The notes: generated by a model from the letters alone, not told the origin. A stretch of DNA of 40,443 bases from Bacteroidota bacterium (GCA_018267005.1 JAFDZK010000004.1:1-40443), one strand, 5' to 3'. Counted from the stretch's first letter, positions 8,139 through 16,616 are shown. Numbers and translations: made by a program.

Positions 8139-8819
8139 ATGACCAGGAAGATACTCGGCTATGCCGGTTGGAGCATCGTAGGCATCGCAATCGTGTTTTT
8201 TATCGCCATCGCAGCCCTGCCGTATTTGCCCTATAATCAACAGAAATTTGCCAGCGTGGGCGCCTGGCCGCAGTTCGCGCCGTCGTTGCTGGTGCACATC
8301 GTTTTTGGTATGGTGGCACTGGTATTGGGGCCATTCCAGTTCTTCGGGCGTATTCGAAAAAAATACCCGCGCACGCACCGCACGATGGGCAAGATCTATT
8401 TAATATCGGTTGTTATCGCCGGCGCTGCCTCATTTTTTCTCTCCGTTGGCAAGATGCTCATTGCAGAAAAGAACATCGTATTCGGTCTTGGGCTTTTCAT
8501 GCTGGGCGTGATATGGCTGCTCAGTTCCGGCATGGCTTACTGGGCCGTTCGCAGCCGCAACTTTGTGCAGCACCGCGAATGGATGGTACGCAGTTTTGTG
8601 ACCACCTGTGCGTTCGTAACCTTCCGGCTGTTTGCAAAAACGCTTTCCGAAGGCTTCGGCGTCGATTTCAATATTGCTTTACAGGTAATGGCTTGGGCCT
8701 GCTGGGCGGTGCCGTTGATGGTTACGGAAGTTTTCCTGCAAGCCGCCAAGATCAGGAAAGGCAACGCCGCCCTGGCCAATAAAAAGCGGGCGGGCCCGGT
8801 TCCGGTTTCGGAAATCTGA
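8139..8819 (+). CDS. DUF2306 family integral membrane protein
   Basis: The 226-residue product has about six or seven hydrophobic segments and the DUF2306 signature region (HIVFGMVALVLGPFQFFGRI, then RKKYPRTHRTMGKIYL), with conserved His residues in the second and third segments. A further histidine is in FVQHREWMVRSF. DUF2306 proteins are inner-membrane proteins of unknown function. I chose ATG 8139 (MTRKILGYAGWSIVGIAIVF), which puts the first membrane helix at the N-terminus. The in-frame ATG at 8088 would add 17 polar residues and lies across the palindrome at 8091-8107. Confidence 0.8.
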   Translation: MTRKILGYAGWSIVGIAIVFFIAIAALPYLPYNQQKFASVGAWPQFAPSLLVHIVFGMVALVLGPFQFFGRIRKKYPRTHRTMGKIYLISVVIAGAASFFLSVGKMLIAEKNIVFGLGLFMLGVIWLLSSGMAYWAVRSRNFVQHREWMVRSFVTTCAFVTFRLFAKTLSEGFGVDFNIALQVMAWACWAVPLMVTEVFLQAAKIRKGNAALANKKRAGPVPVSEI

Positions 8820-8833
8820 CTTGTACCGCTCGT

Positions 8834-9175
8834 TCAGTTTTTCGGAGCGGTTACTTGCTTCAGCCAATTCCCGATGAAGCCGCCCGCTGTGCCGGCTATG
8901 GCGCCAATGAGGCTGAAAATTAGTGTAAACCCGACGAAAGTAAGGATGCTTTTGGTATCGGTCTTCCCGCGATAAACGGATGACGTATACGCCAGGAACA
9001 AAACATACCCGAACAGGCCGCCGTTGATAAGGCTGTCGCGCCGCGTTGTACTTAAATACCCGACGATAGGCGTAGCGATAACCCAGGGGATGGTGGTATA
9101 CCAGCCAACCACAAAACGACTGGAAAGGAAGCCGAGCACAATGGCCGCTGCTATAAAAGGAAGTCTTTTCTTCAT
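8834..9175 (-). CDS. Small integral membrane protein with glycine-rich segment
   Basis: The 113-residue product (start MKKRLPFIAAAIVLGF) has three or four membrane segments, the last being LIFSLIGAIAGTAGGFIGNWL. No family recognised. I chose ATG 9175 rather than the frame's first ATG at 9244. A textbook leftward promoter (-33 at 9230-9233, -7 at 9202-9209) lies between the two, and 9244 would overlap the divergent gene's own start codon. The -33 box is part of the palindromic operator at 9219-9235, so this gene is probably controlled together with the rightward CreD locus. Confidence 0.65.
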   Translation of the reverse strand: MKKRLPFIAAAIVLGFLSSRFVVGWYTTIPWVIATPIVGYLSTTRRDSLINGGLFGYVLFLAYTSSVYRGKTDTKSILTFVGFTLIFSLIGAIAGTAGGFIGNWLKQVTAPKN

Positions 9176-9192
9176 CAGCTTTTGTTCTAAGA

Positions 9193-9235
9193 TTTTGAAA
9201 TCAAATATATAATTCTTTACTTTGAAAGACAAAGT
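9193..9235. promoter_or_regulatory. Divergent promoter pair with shared winged-helix operator
   Basis: Operator: ACTTTG (9219-9224), five bases, CAAAGT (9230-9235), a perfect inverted repeat. Leftward promoter: TTTG read from 9233 to 9230, 20 nt, then TATATTTG at 9209-9202. Rightward promoter: TTTTG at 9193-9197, then TACTTTG at 9218-9224. Each promoter uses one half of the palindrome as a core element, so a protein bound here would block both. The same palindrome recurs before creD at 10189-10205. Confidence 0.6.
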
Positions 9236-9243
9236 GCTTTTCA

Positions 9244-9870
9244 ATGGAAGAACAAGAATTGCAGAACGAGCTGGCGTCCATCCGCAGCATTATGGAGCGA
9301 TCGTCGAAATTTATTTCCCTCAGTGGATTATCGGGAATACTGGCAGGGGTTTATGCTTTAATAGGGGCGGGATTGGCCTTCTTAATTTATGAAAATAATT
9401 CAAATCTCTCTAACCCGTCATTTTTTGTGGCATTACATAACGCGTTATACATGTTAGCCGAGCTGATCATAATAGCCGTTGTAGTGTTAATTCTTTCGAT
9501 ATCGACTGCAGTAATATTATCAAACCGCCAGGCCAAAAAGAAAGGACAATCTATTTGGGGAACAACCAGTAAGGCACTTTTTTTTTATATGCTCATTCCG
9601 CTTTTAACGGGAGGGATAATTTCGGCCCTATTTATGTATAACGGCAGACCGGAATACATCATTCCATCCATGCTTATTTTTTACGGCCTGTCGCTCGTCA
9701 GTGCAAGTAACTTTACCTTCGGCGAGGTAAAATATTTGGGTTTACTGGAAATTGTGCTCGGTCTCATCGCCGCTTGTTTACCCGGATACGGTTTGCTATT
9801 TTGGGCGCTTGGTTTTGGCGTGCTGCACATCATCTACGGCAGCCTGATGTATTTTAAATACGATAAGTGA
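9244..9870 (+). CDS. Membrane protein of the CreD/winged-helix locus, unknown function
   Basis: The 208-residue product starts with a short polar helix (EEQELQNELASIRSIMERSSKF) followed by about six hydrophobic segments. It is the first gene of the locus and its start codon lies 8 nt after the operator. Its stop overlaps the GTG start of the winged-helix regulator (GTGA at 9867-9870), so the two are translationally coupled. The pairing suggests that it may sense a membrane signal for the regulator; that is inference. No catalytic motif seen. Confidence 0.7.
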   Translation: MEEQELQNELASIRSIMERSSKFISLSGLSGILAGVYALIGAGLAFLIYENNSNLSNPSFFVALHNALYMLAELIIIAVVVLILSISTAVILSNRQAKKKGQSIWGTTSKALFFYMLIPLLTGGIISALFMYNGRPEYIIPSMLIFYGLSLVSASNFTFGEVKYLGLLEIVLGLIAACLPGYGLLFWALGFGVLHIIYGSLMYFKYDK

Positions 9871-10172
9871 AAGTTCCTTTCGACAAGTTAGATAAAGCCT
9901 TTGAGAACCGGGTAAGGCTGCAGATCATGAGCGTGCTGGCCGCTAACGAGCGGTACGATTTTAACTCGCTGAAAGACCTGCTGAACATTACCGACGGTAA
10001 CCTGGCCTCGCACCTGAAAGCGCTGGAAAAGGAAGAATACATTACCGTACATAAAAGTTTCCTGGGCCGTAAGCCTAACACCAATTACGAAGCAACTGAA
10101 AAAGGCAAAAAGGCATTCAAAGAGCACCTGGATGCCCTGGAGCAATTGATCAGGCAGCAGAAGGTGAAATAA
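9867..10172 (+). CDS. Winged-helix transcriptional regulator
   Basis: The 101-residue protein is made of a single MarR/ArsR-like winged-helix domain. It has VRLQIMSVLAANERYDFNSL, then DLLNITDGNLASHLKALEKE as helix-turn-helix, then EYITVHKSFLGRKPNTNYEA as the wing, and a C-terminal helix. It starts with GTG and overlaps the stop of the previous gene by four bases. It is the obvious candidate to bind the two ACTTTG-N5-CAAAGT palindromes flanking the pair (9219-9235 and 10189-10205), which would make it an autoregulator and a regulator of creD. No metal-binding cysteines are present, so it is not an ArsR-type metal sensor. Confidence 0.88.
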   Translation: MKVPFDKLDKAFENRVRLQIMSVLAANERYDFNSLKDLLNITDGNLASHLKALEKEEYITVHKSFLGRKPNTNYEATEKGKKAFKEHLDALEQLIRQQKVK

Positions 10173-10188
10173 ATTTTTTTAATAACAT

Positions 10189-10205
10189 ACTTTGAAATAC
10201 AAAGT
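10189..10205. promoter_or_regulatory. Second copy of the winged-helix operator, before creD
   Basis: ACTTTG-AAATA-CAAAGT, a perfect inverted repeat, overlaps TACTTTG (10188-10194), a likely -7 element. The following AAAGTACTTT and TTTTCAAA bases also match the 9219 copy, so about 26 bases are shared. It lies 14 nt before the creD ATG. Confidence 0.6.
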
Positions 10206-10219
10206 ACTTTTCAAATAAA

Positions 10220-11566
10220 ATGAACACAGAACAACCACAACAAGGATTCATGCACTGGCTCAAGGAGTCGGTGACAGTAAAACTCGCTTTCATCGGCATA
10301 CTGACATTGTTACTTATGATCCCATCGGCATTAGTCAGTAACCTGATAACCGAAAGGGCCCAGCGGCAGTACGAAACGATTAAAGAAGTAACCGGCCAGT
10401 ACTCGGGCAGCCAGTTGATACAGGGGCCGGTATTGGCTATTCCTTACCGTGAACAGGTTAAGGAAAATGACGAAAAAGGCAACCCGGTGACCCATGAGGT
10501 TATTGAAAACCTGTATATTCTGCCCAACGATCTTACTTACAAAGGATCATTGAGCTCCGAAGTGCTCCACCGCGGAATATACGAGGTTCCGGTCTACAAC
10601 GGCGTCATCAGGGTATCAGGCAGTTTCGGCAATATCGACCCTGGTTCGCTGTCGTTGAACACCGATCAGCTTATACCCGAAAAAGCGCATATGATTTTCA
10701 GCATAAGCGACCTTAAAGGACTTAAGACAAACCCGCAGGTACATATAGGCGATAAAAATCTTACTGCCGAACCTGCCGCCGGTGAAAATATCTTTGGCAA
10801 TAGCCTGCAGGTAGCTGCCGATCTGAAAGGTCTTACCGATAAAAACATTCCCTTCAGCTTTGATCTCGACCTGAAAGGGAGCGAAGAACTTAGCTTCCTT
10901 CATCTGGGGAAGACAACCGATGTGGAAGTAAAAGGCGATTGGCAAAGCCCGAGCTTTGACGGCCGGTATCTGCCCGATGTGCGCGAAGTAAGCGACAAAG
11001 GCTTCTCGGCCAAATGGCGCATGTTGTACTATAACCGGCCCTTTCCGCAGCAATGGGTTAAAGACATCACCTTACTGACCAACGATAAAAAGGCGGCCGA
11101 TGCGACATTCGGTATAAAACTGAAATTGCCGGTCGATCAGTACCAGCAAACTACCCGAACCAGCAAATACAGCTTGCTGATCATCATGCTTACCTTTATT
11201 TCGCTGTTCCTTACCGAGCTTATCGGAAAGCAAAAGATACACGTGTTCAACTATATCCTTATCGGTGCGGCTATGGTTATTTATTACACCTTGCTGCTTT
11301 CATTTTCCGAGCAGGTGGGTTACGCTATAGCCTATTTGATCGCGTCGGCCGCAACGATAACTCTTATTACGGTGTTCCTGGCATCGCTGCTGAAAAATAA
11401 AAAAGCGGCGATAATATTTGCCTTTATTCTGACGCTGTTCTACTCATTTATCTATGTCATTATACAACTGGAGGACCTTTCACTGCTTATTGGAAGCATT
11501 GCATTGTTTATCATCATAGCGGCATTGATGTATTCATCCAGGAAGATCAACTGGGATAAACAATAA
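10220..11566 (+). CDS. creD: CreD family inner-membrane protein
   Basis: The 448-residue protein has an N-terminal membrane helix (about 20-42), a large periplasmic domain (about 45-315) and five or six C-terminal membrane helices. CreD-typical parts are ERAQRQYETIKEVTGQYSGS, QLIQGPVLAIPY, ENLYILPNDLTYKG and FLTELIGKQKIHVFNYILIG. In E. coli, CreD responds to the CreBC system and affects colicin tolerance and envelope properties. In Bacteroidota it usually travels with a winged-helix regulator, as here, and no CreBC is present. The gene has its own copy of the operator, so it can be expressed separately from the first two genes. Confidence 0.9.
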   Translation: MNTEQPQQGFMHWLKESVTVKLAFIGILTLLLMIPSALVSNLITERAQRQYETIKEVTGQYSGSQLIQGPVLAIPYREQVKENDEKGNPVTHEVIENLYILPNDLTYKGSLSSEVLHRGIYEVPVYNGVIRVSGSFGNIDPGSLSLNTDQLIPEKAHMIFSISDLKGLKTNPQVHIGDKNLTAEPAAGENIFGNSLQVAADLKGLTDKNIPFSFDLDLKGSEELSFLHLGKTTDVEVKGDWQSPSFDGRYLPDVREVSDKGFSAKWRMLYYNRPFPQQWVKDITLLTNDKKAADATFGIKLKLPVDQYQQTTRTSKYSLLIIMLTFISLFLTELIGKQKIHVFNYILIGAAMVIYYTLLLSFSEQVGYAIAYLIASAATITLITVFLASLLKNKKAAIIFAFILTLFYSFIYVIIQLEDLSLLIGSIALFIIIAALMYSSRKINWDKQ

Positions 11567-11574
11567 TTAACCTG

Positions 11575-11592
11575 CAGGGCTGTATGGCCCTG
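11575..11592. other. Short hairpin between creD and the next gene
   Basis: CAGGGC (11575-11580) pairs with GCCCTG (11587-11592), with a 6-nt loop. The following bases are not T-rich, so it is more likely a processing or stability hairpin than a terminator. Confidence 0.35.
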
Positions 11593-11622
11593 CCCTTCTA
11601 TTTACAGTAAAAGTTTAAAACT

Positions 11623-11814
11623 ATGAAGTATTATCACATGATCGCTGTAATGCGGTTCGCCGCAATAAGCGGCAACATCCTTTTCGCTTTGTGGGTAACC
11701 TACAACGCCGTCAACGAAAGGTTTCACGGGACACCGATGCAAATAGCTTCGTACATTGGATTGATCGGACTGTTCACCATCAACACCATACTCGTCCTAA
11801 AAAGGCCAGATTAA
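11623..11814 (+). CDS. 63-residue membrane protein
   Basis: Two hydrophobic segments (about 8-27 and 41-58) are joined by a short polar loop with NERFHGTPMQ, and the tail is KRPD. The product probably spans the inner membrane twice. It lies 56 nt after creD and 15 nt before the next gene on the same strand, so it may be part of the same transcript. No family recognised. Confidence 0.6.
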   Translation: MKYYHMIAVMRFAAISGNILFALWVTYNAVNERFHGTPMQIASYIGLIGLFTINTILVLKRPD

Positions 11815-11829
11815 AAGCAGTTAGATAAT

Positions 11830-12408
11830 ATGATAACCAAAACCAGGGCTTTTCGAAGAGCCCTCATAAATGCTATAGTGCTTGTCCTTTTCATTATCCT
11901 GAGCAGCCAGTTTTATGGAACCTATTGGATATTGATATTACCCGCCGGGTTTTTTGTCTGTCTCTTTTTCACAATAGCGCTTATAAAAAATTTGATATTC
12001 TGGCTCGAAAAAAAGAATGACCGAAACTTTTCAGGATTACCATTCCTTACCCAGGTGTTCGCAATCCTGATGGTTTGCCTTATTCCGTCACGCGAAAGAA
12101 GCAAGCAACATTACCTGATGACGGTGAAATTACCCCCGGACAGAAAGCTCGATTGCCCTTGTCACTTATACCTGGAGTATTATACTGTCTTTGGTCAAGG
12201 GGCGTGGGGCGCAGACCTGAATTCAGAATACCTCACCGACTCTTTAAACTTTAGGAAATATCTTGGCACTTATGATGAAGCCAATATGCCTATAAGAGTC
12301 ATCTGTCACCAGGATACGATAAAGACCGAGATACAAAATGAGTATCCCAACATCGAGACTAAAACTTATAGCCTAAAAGCTTTACAAACGGCGAAGGAGT
12401 TTCAATAA
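11830..12408 (+). CDS. Membrane-anchored protein of unknown function
   Basis: The 192-residue product has two or three membrane segments in the first 90 residues (AIVLVLFIILSSQFYG, WILILPAGFFVCLFFTIALI and FLTQVFAILMVCLIPS). A soluble C-terminal part of about 100 residues follows, with a CPCHLYLEYY motif and several acidic stretches. The CPC pair could bind metal or form a disulfide, but I cannot assign a family. It is the last gene of the creD string; after it a new promoter serves a tiny ORF. Confidence 0.6.
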   Translation: MITKTRAFRRALINAIVLVLFIILSSQFYGTYWILILPAGFFVCLFFTIALIKNLIFWLEKKNDRNFSGLPFLTQVFAILMVCLIPSRERSKQHYLMTVKLPPDRKLDCPCHLYLEYYTVFGQGAWGADLNSEYLTDSLNFRKYLGTYDEANMPIRVICHQDTIKTEIQNEYPNIETKTYSLKALQTAKEFQ

Positions 12409-12427
12409 ATAAATTTCATAATACCGA

Positions 12428-12460
12428 TTTGGTTTTTGGTATAAAATATTCTTATATTAG
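12428..12460 (+). promoter_or_regulatory. Candidate promoter of the 40-codon ORF
   Basis: TTTG at 12428-12431, 21 nt, then TATATTAG at 12453-12460 (one mismatch to TAnnTTTG). The predicted start is about 16 nt before the ATG at 12483. Confidence 0.4.
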
Positions 12461-12482
12461 CAAAATTGAAAACATTTTGACT

Positions 12483-12605
12483 ATGAGCCGGGAATTAACA
12501 GAAATAACCGAAATGATCGACGAGCAGTTCGAGATAGCTGATATCGAACTCGGCGGCACCGAAAGCGACGAGCTATTGGAAGCTATTCTGAACTTATTTA
12601 TTTGA
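12483..12605 (+). CDS. 40-residue acidic peptide
   Basis: ATG at 12483, TGA at 12603-12605. The peptide (MSRELTEITEMIDEQFEIAD, then IELGGTESDELLEAILNLFI) is strongly acidic and probably helical, with a Gly-Gly pair at 24-25 and a hydrophobic end. A candidate promoter precedes it and a long hairpin repeat follows 15 nt after the stop. It could be a small regulatory or secreted peptide; the Gly-Gly resembles a leader cleavage site but the part after it is only 15 residues. No neighbouring transporter supports export. Confidence 0.35.
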   Translation: MSRELTEITEMIDEQFEIADIELGGTESDELLEAILNLFI

Positions 12606-12620
12606 ACGATAATCGAAAAA

Positions 12621-12698
12621 GGGTGTCACACTGAGGGTCTCGAAGTGTGTGCGTAAAGGCCTTTGCCCATATGTTTCGAGTGCCTCAACATGACACCC
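12621..12698. repeat. REP-like hairpin repeat between convergent transcripts
   Basis: GGGTGTCA at 12621-12628 pairs with TGACACCC at 12691-12698. Inside are TCTCGAA / TTCGAG and AAAGGCCTTT. The pattern (TGTCA...CTGAG...TCGAA, mirrored) is that of a widespread intergenic repeat of Bacteroidota. It sits 17 nt beyond the cphA stop and may also act as its terminator. Confidence 0.65.
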
Positions 12699-12714
12699 CT
12701 CTCTAAATTTCTTG

Positions 12715-15348
12715 TTATGCCTGCACATTAAAGGTGCCGTTTCTTTCCTGTTCCTGGTAGTCCTGCACGGTTTCGATGGCATTGTCCACCACATCGCTCA
12801 GCGCGGTAATGAACGCCCCCGGTTTGGCCAGGCTCATGGCGTATTTGATGGCCTCAACTTCTTTAGCGACAACCTCAAATTGCTTATCGCGGTCGACCGA
12901 GTGGATACCTTCGATCAATAAACCCAGTATATTTTCTTCCGTACGGCCGCGCAGGTGTTTTTCCTGCCGCAGGATGACGTAATCGAACATTTCGGCTGAT
13001 ATTTTGCCAAGCTCGCGTATGTCCTCATCGCGCCGGTCGCCGGTGCCCGCAATGATGCCTATTTTCAGCGGCGAATCGATATGGCTCAGAAACTCCTTCA
13101 CACCACGGTAGCCGTCGGGGTTATGCGCAAAGTCGATCATGAACCGGAAATCCTTAAATTCAAAAATATTCATACGACCCGGTGTTTGCGCAGCCGATGG
13201 GATAAAGGTTTGCAGCGAAGTTTGTATGTCCTCGGTTTTAAAGCCCCACAGGAAGCTGGCTAAGGTTGCCGCCAGCACGTTCTGGATCATGAACGGCACC
13301 GTGCCGCCGAACGTAAGCGGTATCAGGATGGTACGCTGAACGCGTATTTTCCAGTCGCCTTTTTGTATGGTCACGAAGCCATTCTCGCTGATACAGGCAA
13401 TGCCGCCTTTTTTGCAGTGCGACTTAATGACCGGGTTGTTCTCGTCCATGCTGAAATAAGCAACATTGCACTCGGCCCGCCGGCCTATACGCACACAATA
13501 ATCGTTGTCGGCATTTAATACGGCCCAGCCGTCTTTTTTTACCGAGTTGATGACCACGCTTTTAACGCGTGCCAGGTCCTCCAGCGTATGAATGTCAGCC
13601 AGGCCCAGGTGATCCTCCTGGATGTTCGTGACCACGCCGATGTCGCATTTGCCAAAGCCCAGCCCGGAACGAAGTATACCGCCGCGTGCGGTTTCAAGCA
13701 CCGCAAATTCGACGGTCGGGTCTTTCAGAATAAATTCTGCGCTTACCGGCCCGGTCGTGTCGCCTTTCAGCAGCATGTTATTCTGCACATAAACGCCATC
13801 CGAGGTAGTGAAGCCTACGCGGAAGCCGTTGTTTTTAACGATATGAGCGATGAGCCTGGTAGTAGTTGTTTTGCCGTTAGTGCCTGTAATGGAAATGATC
13901 GGTATTCGTGCCGATTTTCCCGGCGGGTACAGCATGTCGATCACATGCCCGGCCACGTTGCGCGGCAGGCCCTCGCTTGGCGCAATGTGCATCCTGAAAC
14001 CCGGCGCCGCATTTACTTCCAATATCACGCCGCCGGTTTCGGTGAGCGGTTCGGTCAGGTTTTGGGCCATGATGTCGATGCCGCAAATATCCAGCCCGAT
14101 TATTTTGGAAATGCGTTCGCAGATAAACACATTCTGCGGATGAACATGGTCGGTTACGTCTACCGAGGTGCCGCCGGTGCTCAGGTTTGCCGTCGATTTG
14201 ACAAAAACCTTCTCGCCTTTTTTCGGTACGGTATCCAGCGTATAACCCTTCTTTTCCAGCAGGTCGAGCGTATCCCGGTCAATGGTGATCAGGGTCAGCA
14301 CTTTTTCGTGCCCGTAACCGCGGCGCGGGTCCTGGTTTTCGATGTCGATCAGCTCGCGTATGGTCGAATGCCCATCGCCTTTCACATGCGCCGGGTCGCG
14401 CAGGGCCGCCGCCACCATTTTATGGTCGATGACCAATACCCTGAAATCGTAGCCTGTAATAAATCGTTCTACAATTACCCGCCGGGATATCTTTGCGGCA
14501 TGCTCGAACGCTGCGACGGCATCGGCTTTCGTCTTTATATTGATGGAAATTCCCCGGCCGTGGTTACCGTCCAGCGGCTTGAACACCAGCGGGAAGCCAA
14601 TTTTCCGGATGGCCTCATCCACTTGTGCCGGCGACGAGATCGTCATGCCATTTGCCACCGGTATCGCCTGTTCCTGCAGCATGCGCTTGGTTTCGTCCTT
14701 ATTGCTGGCGATATCCACTGCGATCGAACTGGTCTTTTCGGTCATCGTAGCGCGGAAACGTACCTGGTTTTTGCCGTAGCCTAATTGCACCAGCGACTGG
14801 TTATTTAATCTTATCCAGGGGATATCCCGTGCTATGGCTTCATCAACGATTGATCCGGTGCTTGGGCCCAAACGGGTATTTTCACGTATCTCGCGCATTT
14901 CTTGTATATCGGCCTGCAGGTCGTAATCGTCACCTTTAATGATCGCTTCCACAATGCGCACGGCTGCTTCAGCCGCATACACGCCAACCTTCTCCTCGAT
15001 GTAATTGAACACCACGTTGTATACCCCCGGTGTTTTGGTTTCGCGCGTGCGGCCAAAGCCGGTATCCATACCCGCCAGTGTTTGTATTTCCAATGCCACA
15101 TGCTCCACTACGTGCCCCATCCAGGTGCCCGCCTTAACACGCTCGAAAAAGCCGCCCGGTACACCCGGCGAACAGCGGTGCTCGTACAGGGTGGGAATCA
15201 TGTGCTCCAATCGTTCCAAAAATCCTTCGATCTTGTTGGTCGGCTTATGCTCCATTTCAAGCAGGTTCAGCCGCATCTGGATCAGTTTTTTCCGATTGGC
15301 GCTCCAGATATTCGGGCCGCGCAGTACTTGTATATTTTCGATCTTCAT
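12715..15348 (-). CDS. cphA: Cyanophycin synthetase
   Basis: The 877-residue enzyme polymerises Asp and Arg into cyanophycin (multi-L-arginyl-poly-L-aspartate), using ATP for both peptide bonds. Order of domains: an N-terminal CphA domain (about 1-155, MKIENIQVLRGPNIWS), an ATP-grasp domain for Arg addition (about 205-475, with FKPLDGNHGRGISI near 257-270 and ILEVNAAPGFRMH near 443), and a Mur-ligase-like domain for Asp addition. The P-loop is ITGTNGKTTTTRLI near 488-499, and the Mur C-terminal part contains IDFAHNPDGYRGVKEF. Length matches CphA1. The start at 15348 gives the standard N-terminus; the frame extends 11 codons further upstream. It is divergent from cyanophycinase, 188 nt away. 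A hairpin repeat follows. Confidence 0.96.
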   Translation of the reverse strand: MKIENIQVLRGPNIWSANRKKLIQMRLNLLEMEHKPTNKIEGFLERLEHMIPTLYEHRCSPGVPGGFFERVKAGTWMGHVVEHVALEIQTLAGMDTGFGRTRETKTPGVYNVVFNYIEEKVGVYAAEAAVRIVEAIIKGDDYDLQADIQEMREIRENTRLGPSTGSIVDEAIARDIPWIRLNNQSLVQLGYGKNQVRFRATMTEKTSSIAVDIASNKDETKRMLQEQAIPVANGMTISSPAQVDEAIRKIGFPLVFKPLDGNHGRGISINIKTKADAVAAFEHAAKISRRVIVERFITGYDFRVLVIDHKMVAAALRDPAHVKGDGHSTIRELIDIENQDPRRGYGHEKVLTLITIDRDTLDLLEKKGYTLDTVPKKGEKVFVKSTANLSTGGTSVDVTDHVHPQNVFICERISKIIGLDICGIDIMAQNLTEPLTETGGVILEVNAAPGFRMHIAPSEGLPRNVAGHVIDMLYPPGKSARIPIISITGTNGKTTTTRLIAHIVKNNGFRVGFTTSDGVYVQNNMLLKGDTTGPVSAEFILKDPTVEFAVLETARGGILRSGLGFGKCDIGVVTNIQEDHLGLADIHTLEDLARVKSVVINSVKKDGWAVLNADNDYCVRIGRRAECNVAYFSMDENNPVIKSHCKKGGIACISENGFVTIQKGDWKIRVQRTILIPLTFGGTVPFMIQNVLAATLASFLWGFKTEDIQTSLQTFIPSAAQTPGRMNIFEFKDFRFMIDFAHNPDGYRGVKEFLSHIDSPLKIGIIAGTGDRRDEDIRELGKISAEMFDYVILRQEKHLRGRTEENILGLLIEGIHSVDRDKQFEVVAKEVEAIKYAMSLAKPGAFITALSDVVDNAIETVQDYQEQERNGTFNVQA

Positions 15349-15536
15349 AGTGTATTGTGCTACAGTGGGGGATGCGGTCAATTTTTATTAAAGCTATAAA
15401 ACTTCATATGCTAATAAAAGTTTTAGGTTAAAAACCCCCGGTTTGTTTAAAATTTATATGCCTGCCCTTATTGCGGTTTTTCTTTAATTTGTATTAGTGT
15501 ACCGGGCGAGTCCTGTATACCGTTAATAAATATTAG

Positions 15537-16454
15537 ATGGCCGACATGATAAGTCCGAAAGGAAAGCTGGTAATAATTGGGGGAGCTGTTGACCTGGGCA
15601 GCAACATAAGTACGCAGGAACATATCATTCAACCCGATCATTTGAAATTCTTCGACCGCGGGATACTCAAACGGATCATTAATGAATCGGCAAATCATGA
15701 AGGATCGGTGGTTGAAGTGGTTACCACAGCTTCGCAAATACCGGAATTGGTAGGCAACGAATATCTGAAGGCTTTTAACCAACTAAACGTTCCGAAGGTA
15801 GGCACACTGCACATTAAAAGCCGCGAGGACGCACACCATAAAGCCTTCCTCGACCGTATCCGCAAAGCGGACGTCGTGATATTTACCGGCGGCGACCAGC
15901 TCCGTTTAAGCTCGATCTTTGGCGGGACGGAATTCCTGCAGATACTAAAGCAGCGATACCAAAAAGAAAATTTCGTTATAGCCGGCACATCCGCGGGCGC
16001 CGCCGCCGCTTCGACCAATATGATCTACAAGGGCCAGAGTAACGAGGCGCTGATCAAAGGCGAAGTGCAGATCACGGCCGGGCTCGGCTTTATCGATTCG
16101 GTTATCATCGATACGCATTTTGTGCAGCGCGGGCGCATCGGCAGGCTGCTGTATGCCGTCGCCAGCAACCCCGGTATTTTAGGGATCGGATTAGGAGAAG
16201 ACGCCGGTTTGCTGATAACCGAAGGCACCATGATGGAAGCGATCGGCTCGGGGCTGATCATCCTTGTCGACGGCAAAAGCATGGTCGAAACCAACATTTA
16301 CGATGTAGAGCTGGGCTCGCCGGTTTCCATCGAAAACCTGAAGCTGCATGTGATGTCCATATTCGACAAATACGACCTGCACCAGCATAAACTGTATATC
16401 AAAAAGGTTGTTAAGGTGGAAGAAGGCGTTTTTATCCGCGCGCAGGATAAATAG
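15537..16454 (+). CDS. cphB: Cyanophycinase
   Basis: The 305-residue S51-family serine peptidase cuts cyanophycin into beta-Asp-Arg dipeptides. Visible motifs are KLVIIGGAVDLG (10-21), FTGGDQLRLSS (116-126), the nucleophile elbow GTSAGAAAAS with Ser152, and DTHFVQRGRIGRL. No signal peptide, so it acts in the cytoplasm on stored granules. ATG 15537 is used; ATG 15546 is possible. It is head-to-head with cphA and followed by an isoaspartyl peptidase, giving the full degradation route. Confidence 0.96.
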   Translation: MADMISPKGKLVIIGGAVDLGSNISTQEHIIQPDHLKFFDRGILKRIINESANHEGSVVEVVTTASQIPELVGNEYLKAFNQLNVPKVGTLHIKSREDAHHKAFLDRIRKADVVIFTGGDQLRLSSIFGGTEFLQILKQRYQKENFVIAGTSAGAAAASTNMIYKGQSNEALIKGEVQITAGLGFIDSVIIDTHFVQRGRIGRLLYAVASNPGILGIGLGEDAGLLITEGTMMEAIGSGLIILVDGKSMVETNIYDVELGSPVSIENLKLHVMSIFDKYDLHQHKLYIKKVVKVEEGVFIRAQDK

Positions 16455-16462
16455 CCGGCACG

Positions 16463-16616
16463 TCGGAAAGCCCGCATAAGTCCGAAAGCATAATTAGTGA
16501 TATTTTACGTTATATAGTTTCGGGTTTTCCGGCTTGAGCGATCCGCTATCGGGGACGAGAAGCCTGAAAGCAAAGATTCAGTTAATTCAACTTTCGGACT
16601 TATACGGACTTTCCGA
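16463..16616. repeat. Long inverted repeat between cphB and the isoaspartyl peptidase gene
   Basis: Arms of 26 nt at 16463-16488 and 16591-16616 are complementary except at two positions. They share the phrases TCGGAAAG and ATAAGTCCGAAAG and enclose 102 nt, which hold a further weaker stem (GGCTTG... / ...AGAAGCC). The right arm ends 24 nt before the next start codon. It looks like an intergenic repeat family of these genomes and could limit read-through from cphB. Confidence 0.6.

Noticed and set aside
8834..9244. 136-residue version of the membrane protein starting at 9244
   Set aside because: The extra 23 residues are polar, run through the promoter and operator, and the start would lie on top of the divergent gene's ATG.
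9867..10172. ArsR-type metal-sensing repressor
   Set aside because: The protein is a bare winged helix without the cysteine or histidine metal sites of ArsR-SmtB proteins, and no metal genes are adjacent.
13588..14784. 398-codon open frame on the plus strand inside cphA
   Set aside because: It is antisense to a well-conserved ATP-grasp/Mur-ligase region, low in recognisable motifs and rich in His, Arg and Cys, as expected from a shadow of a GC-rich gene.
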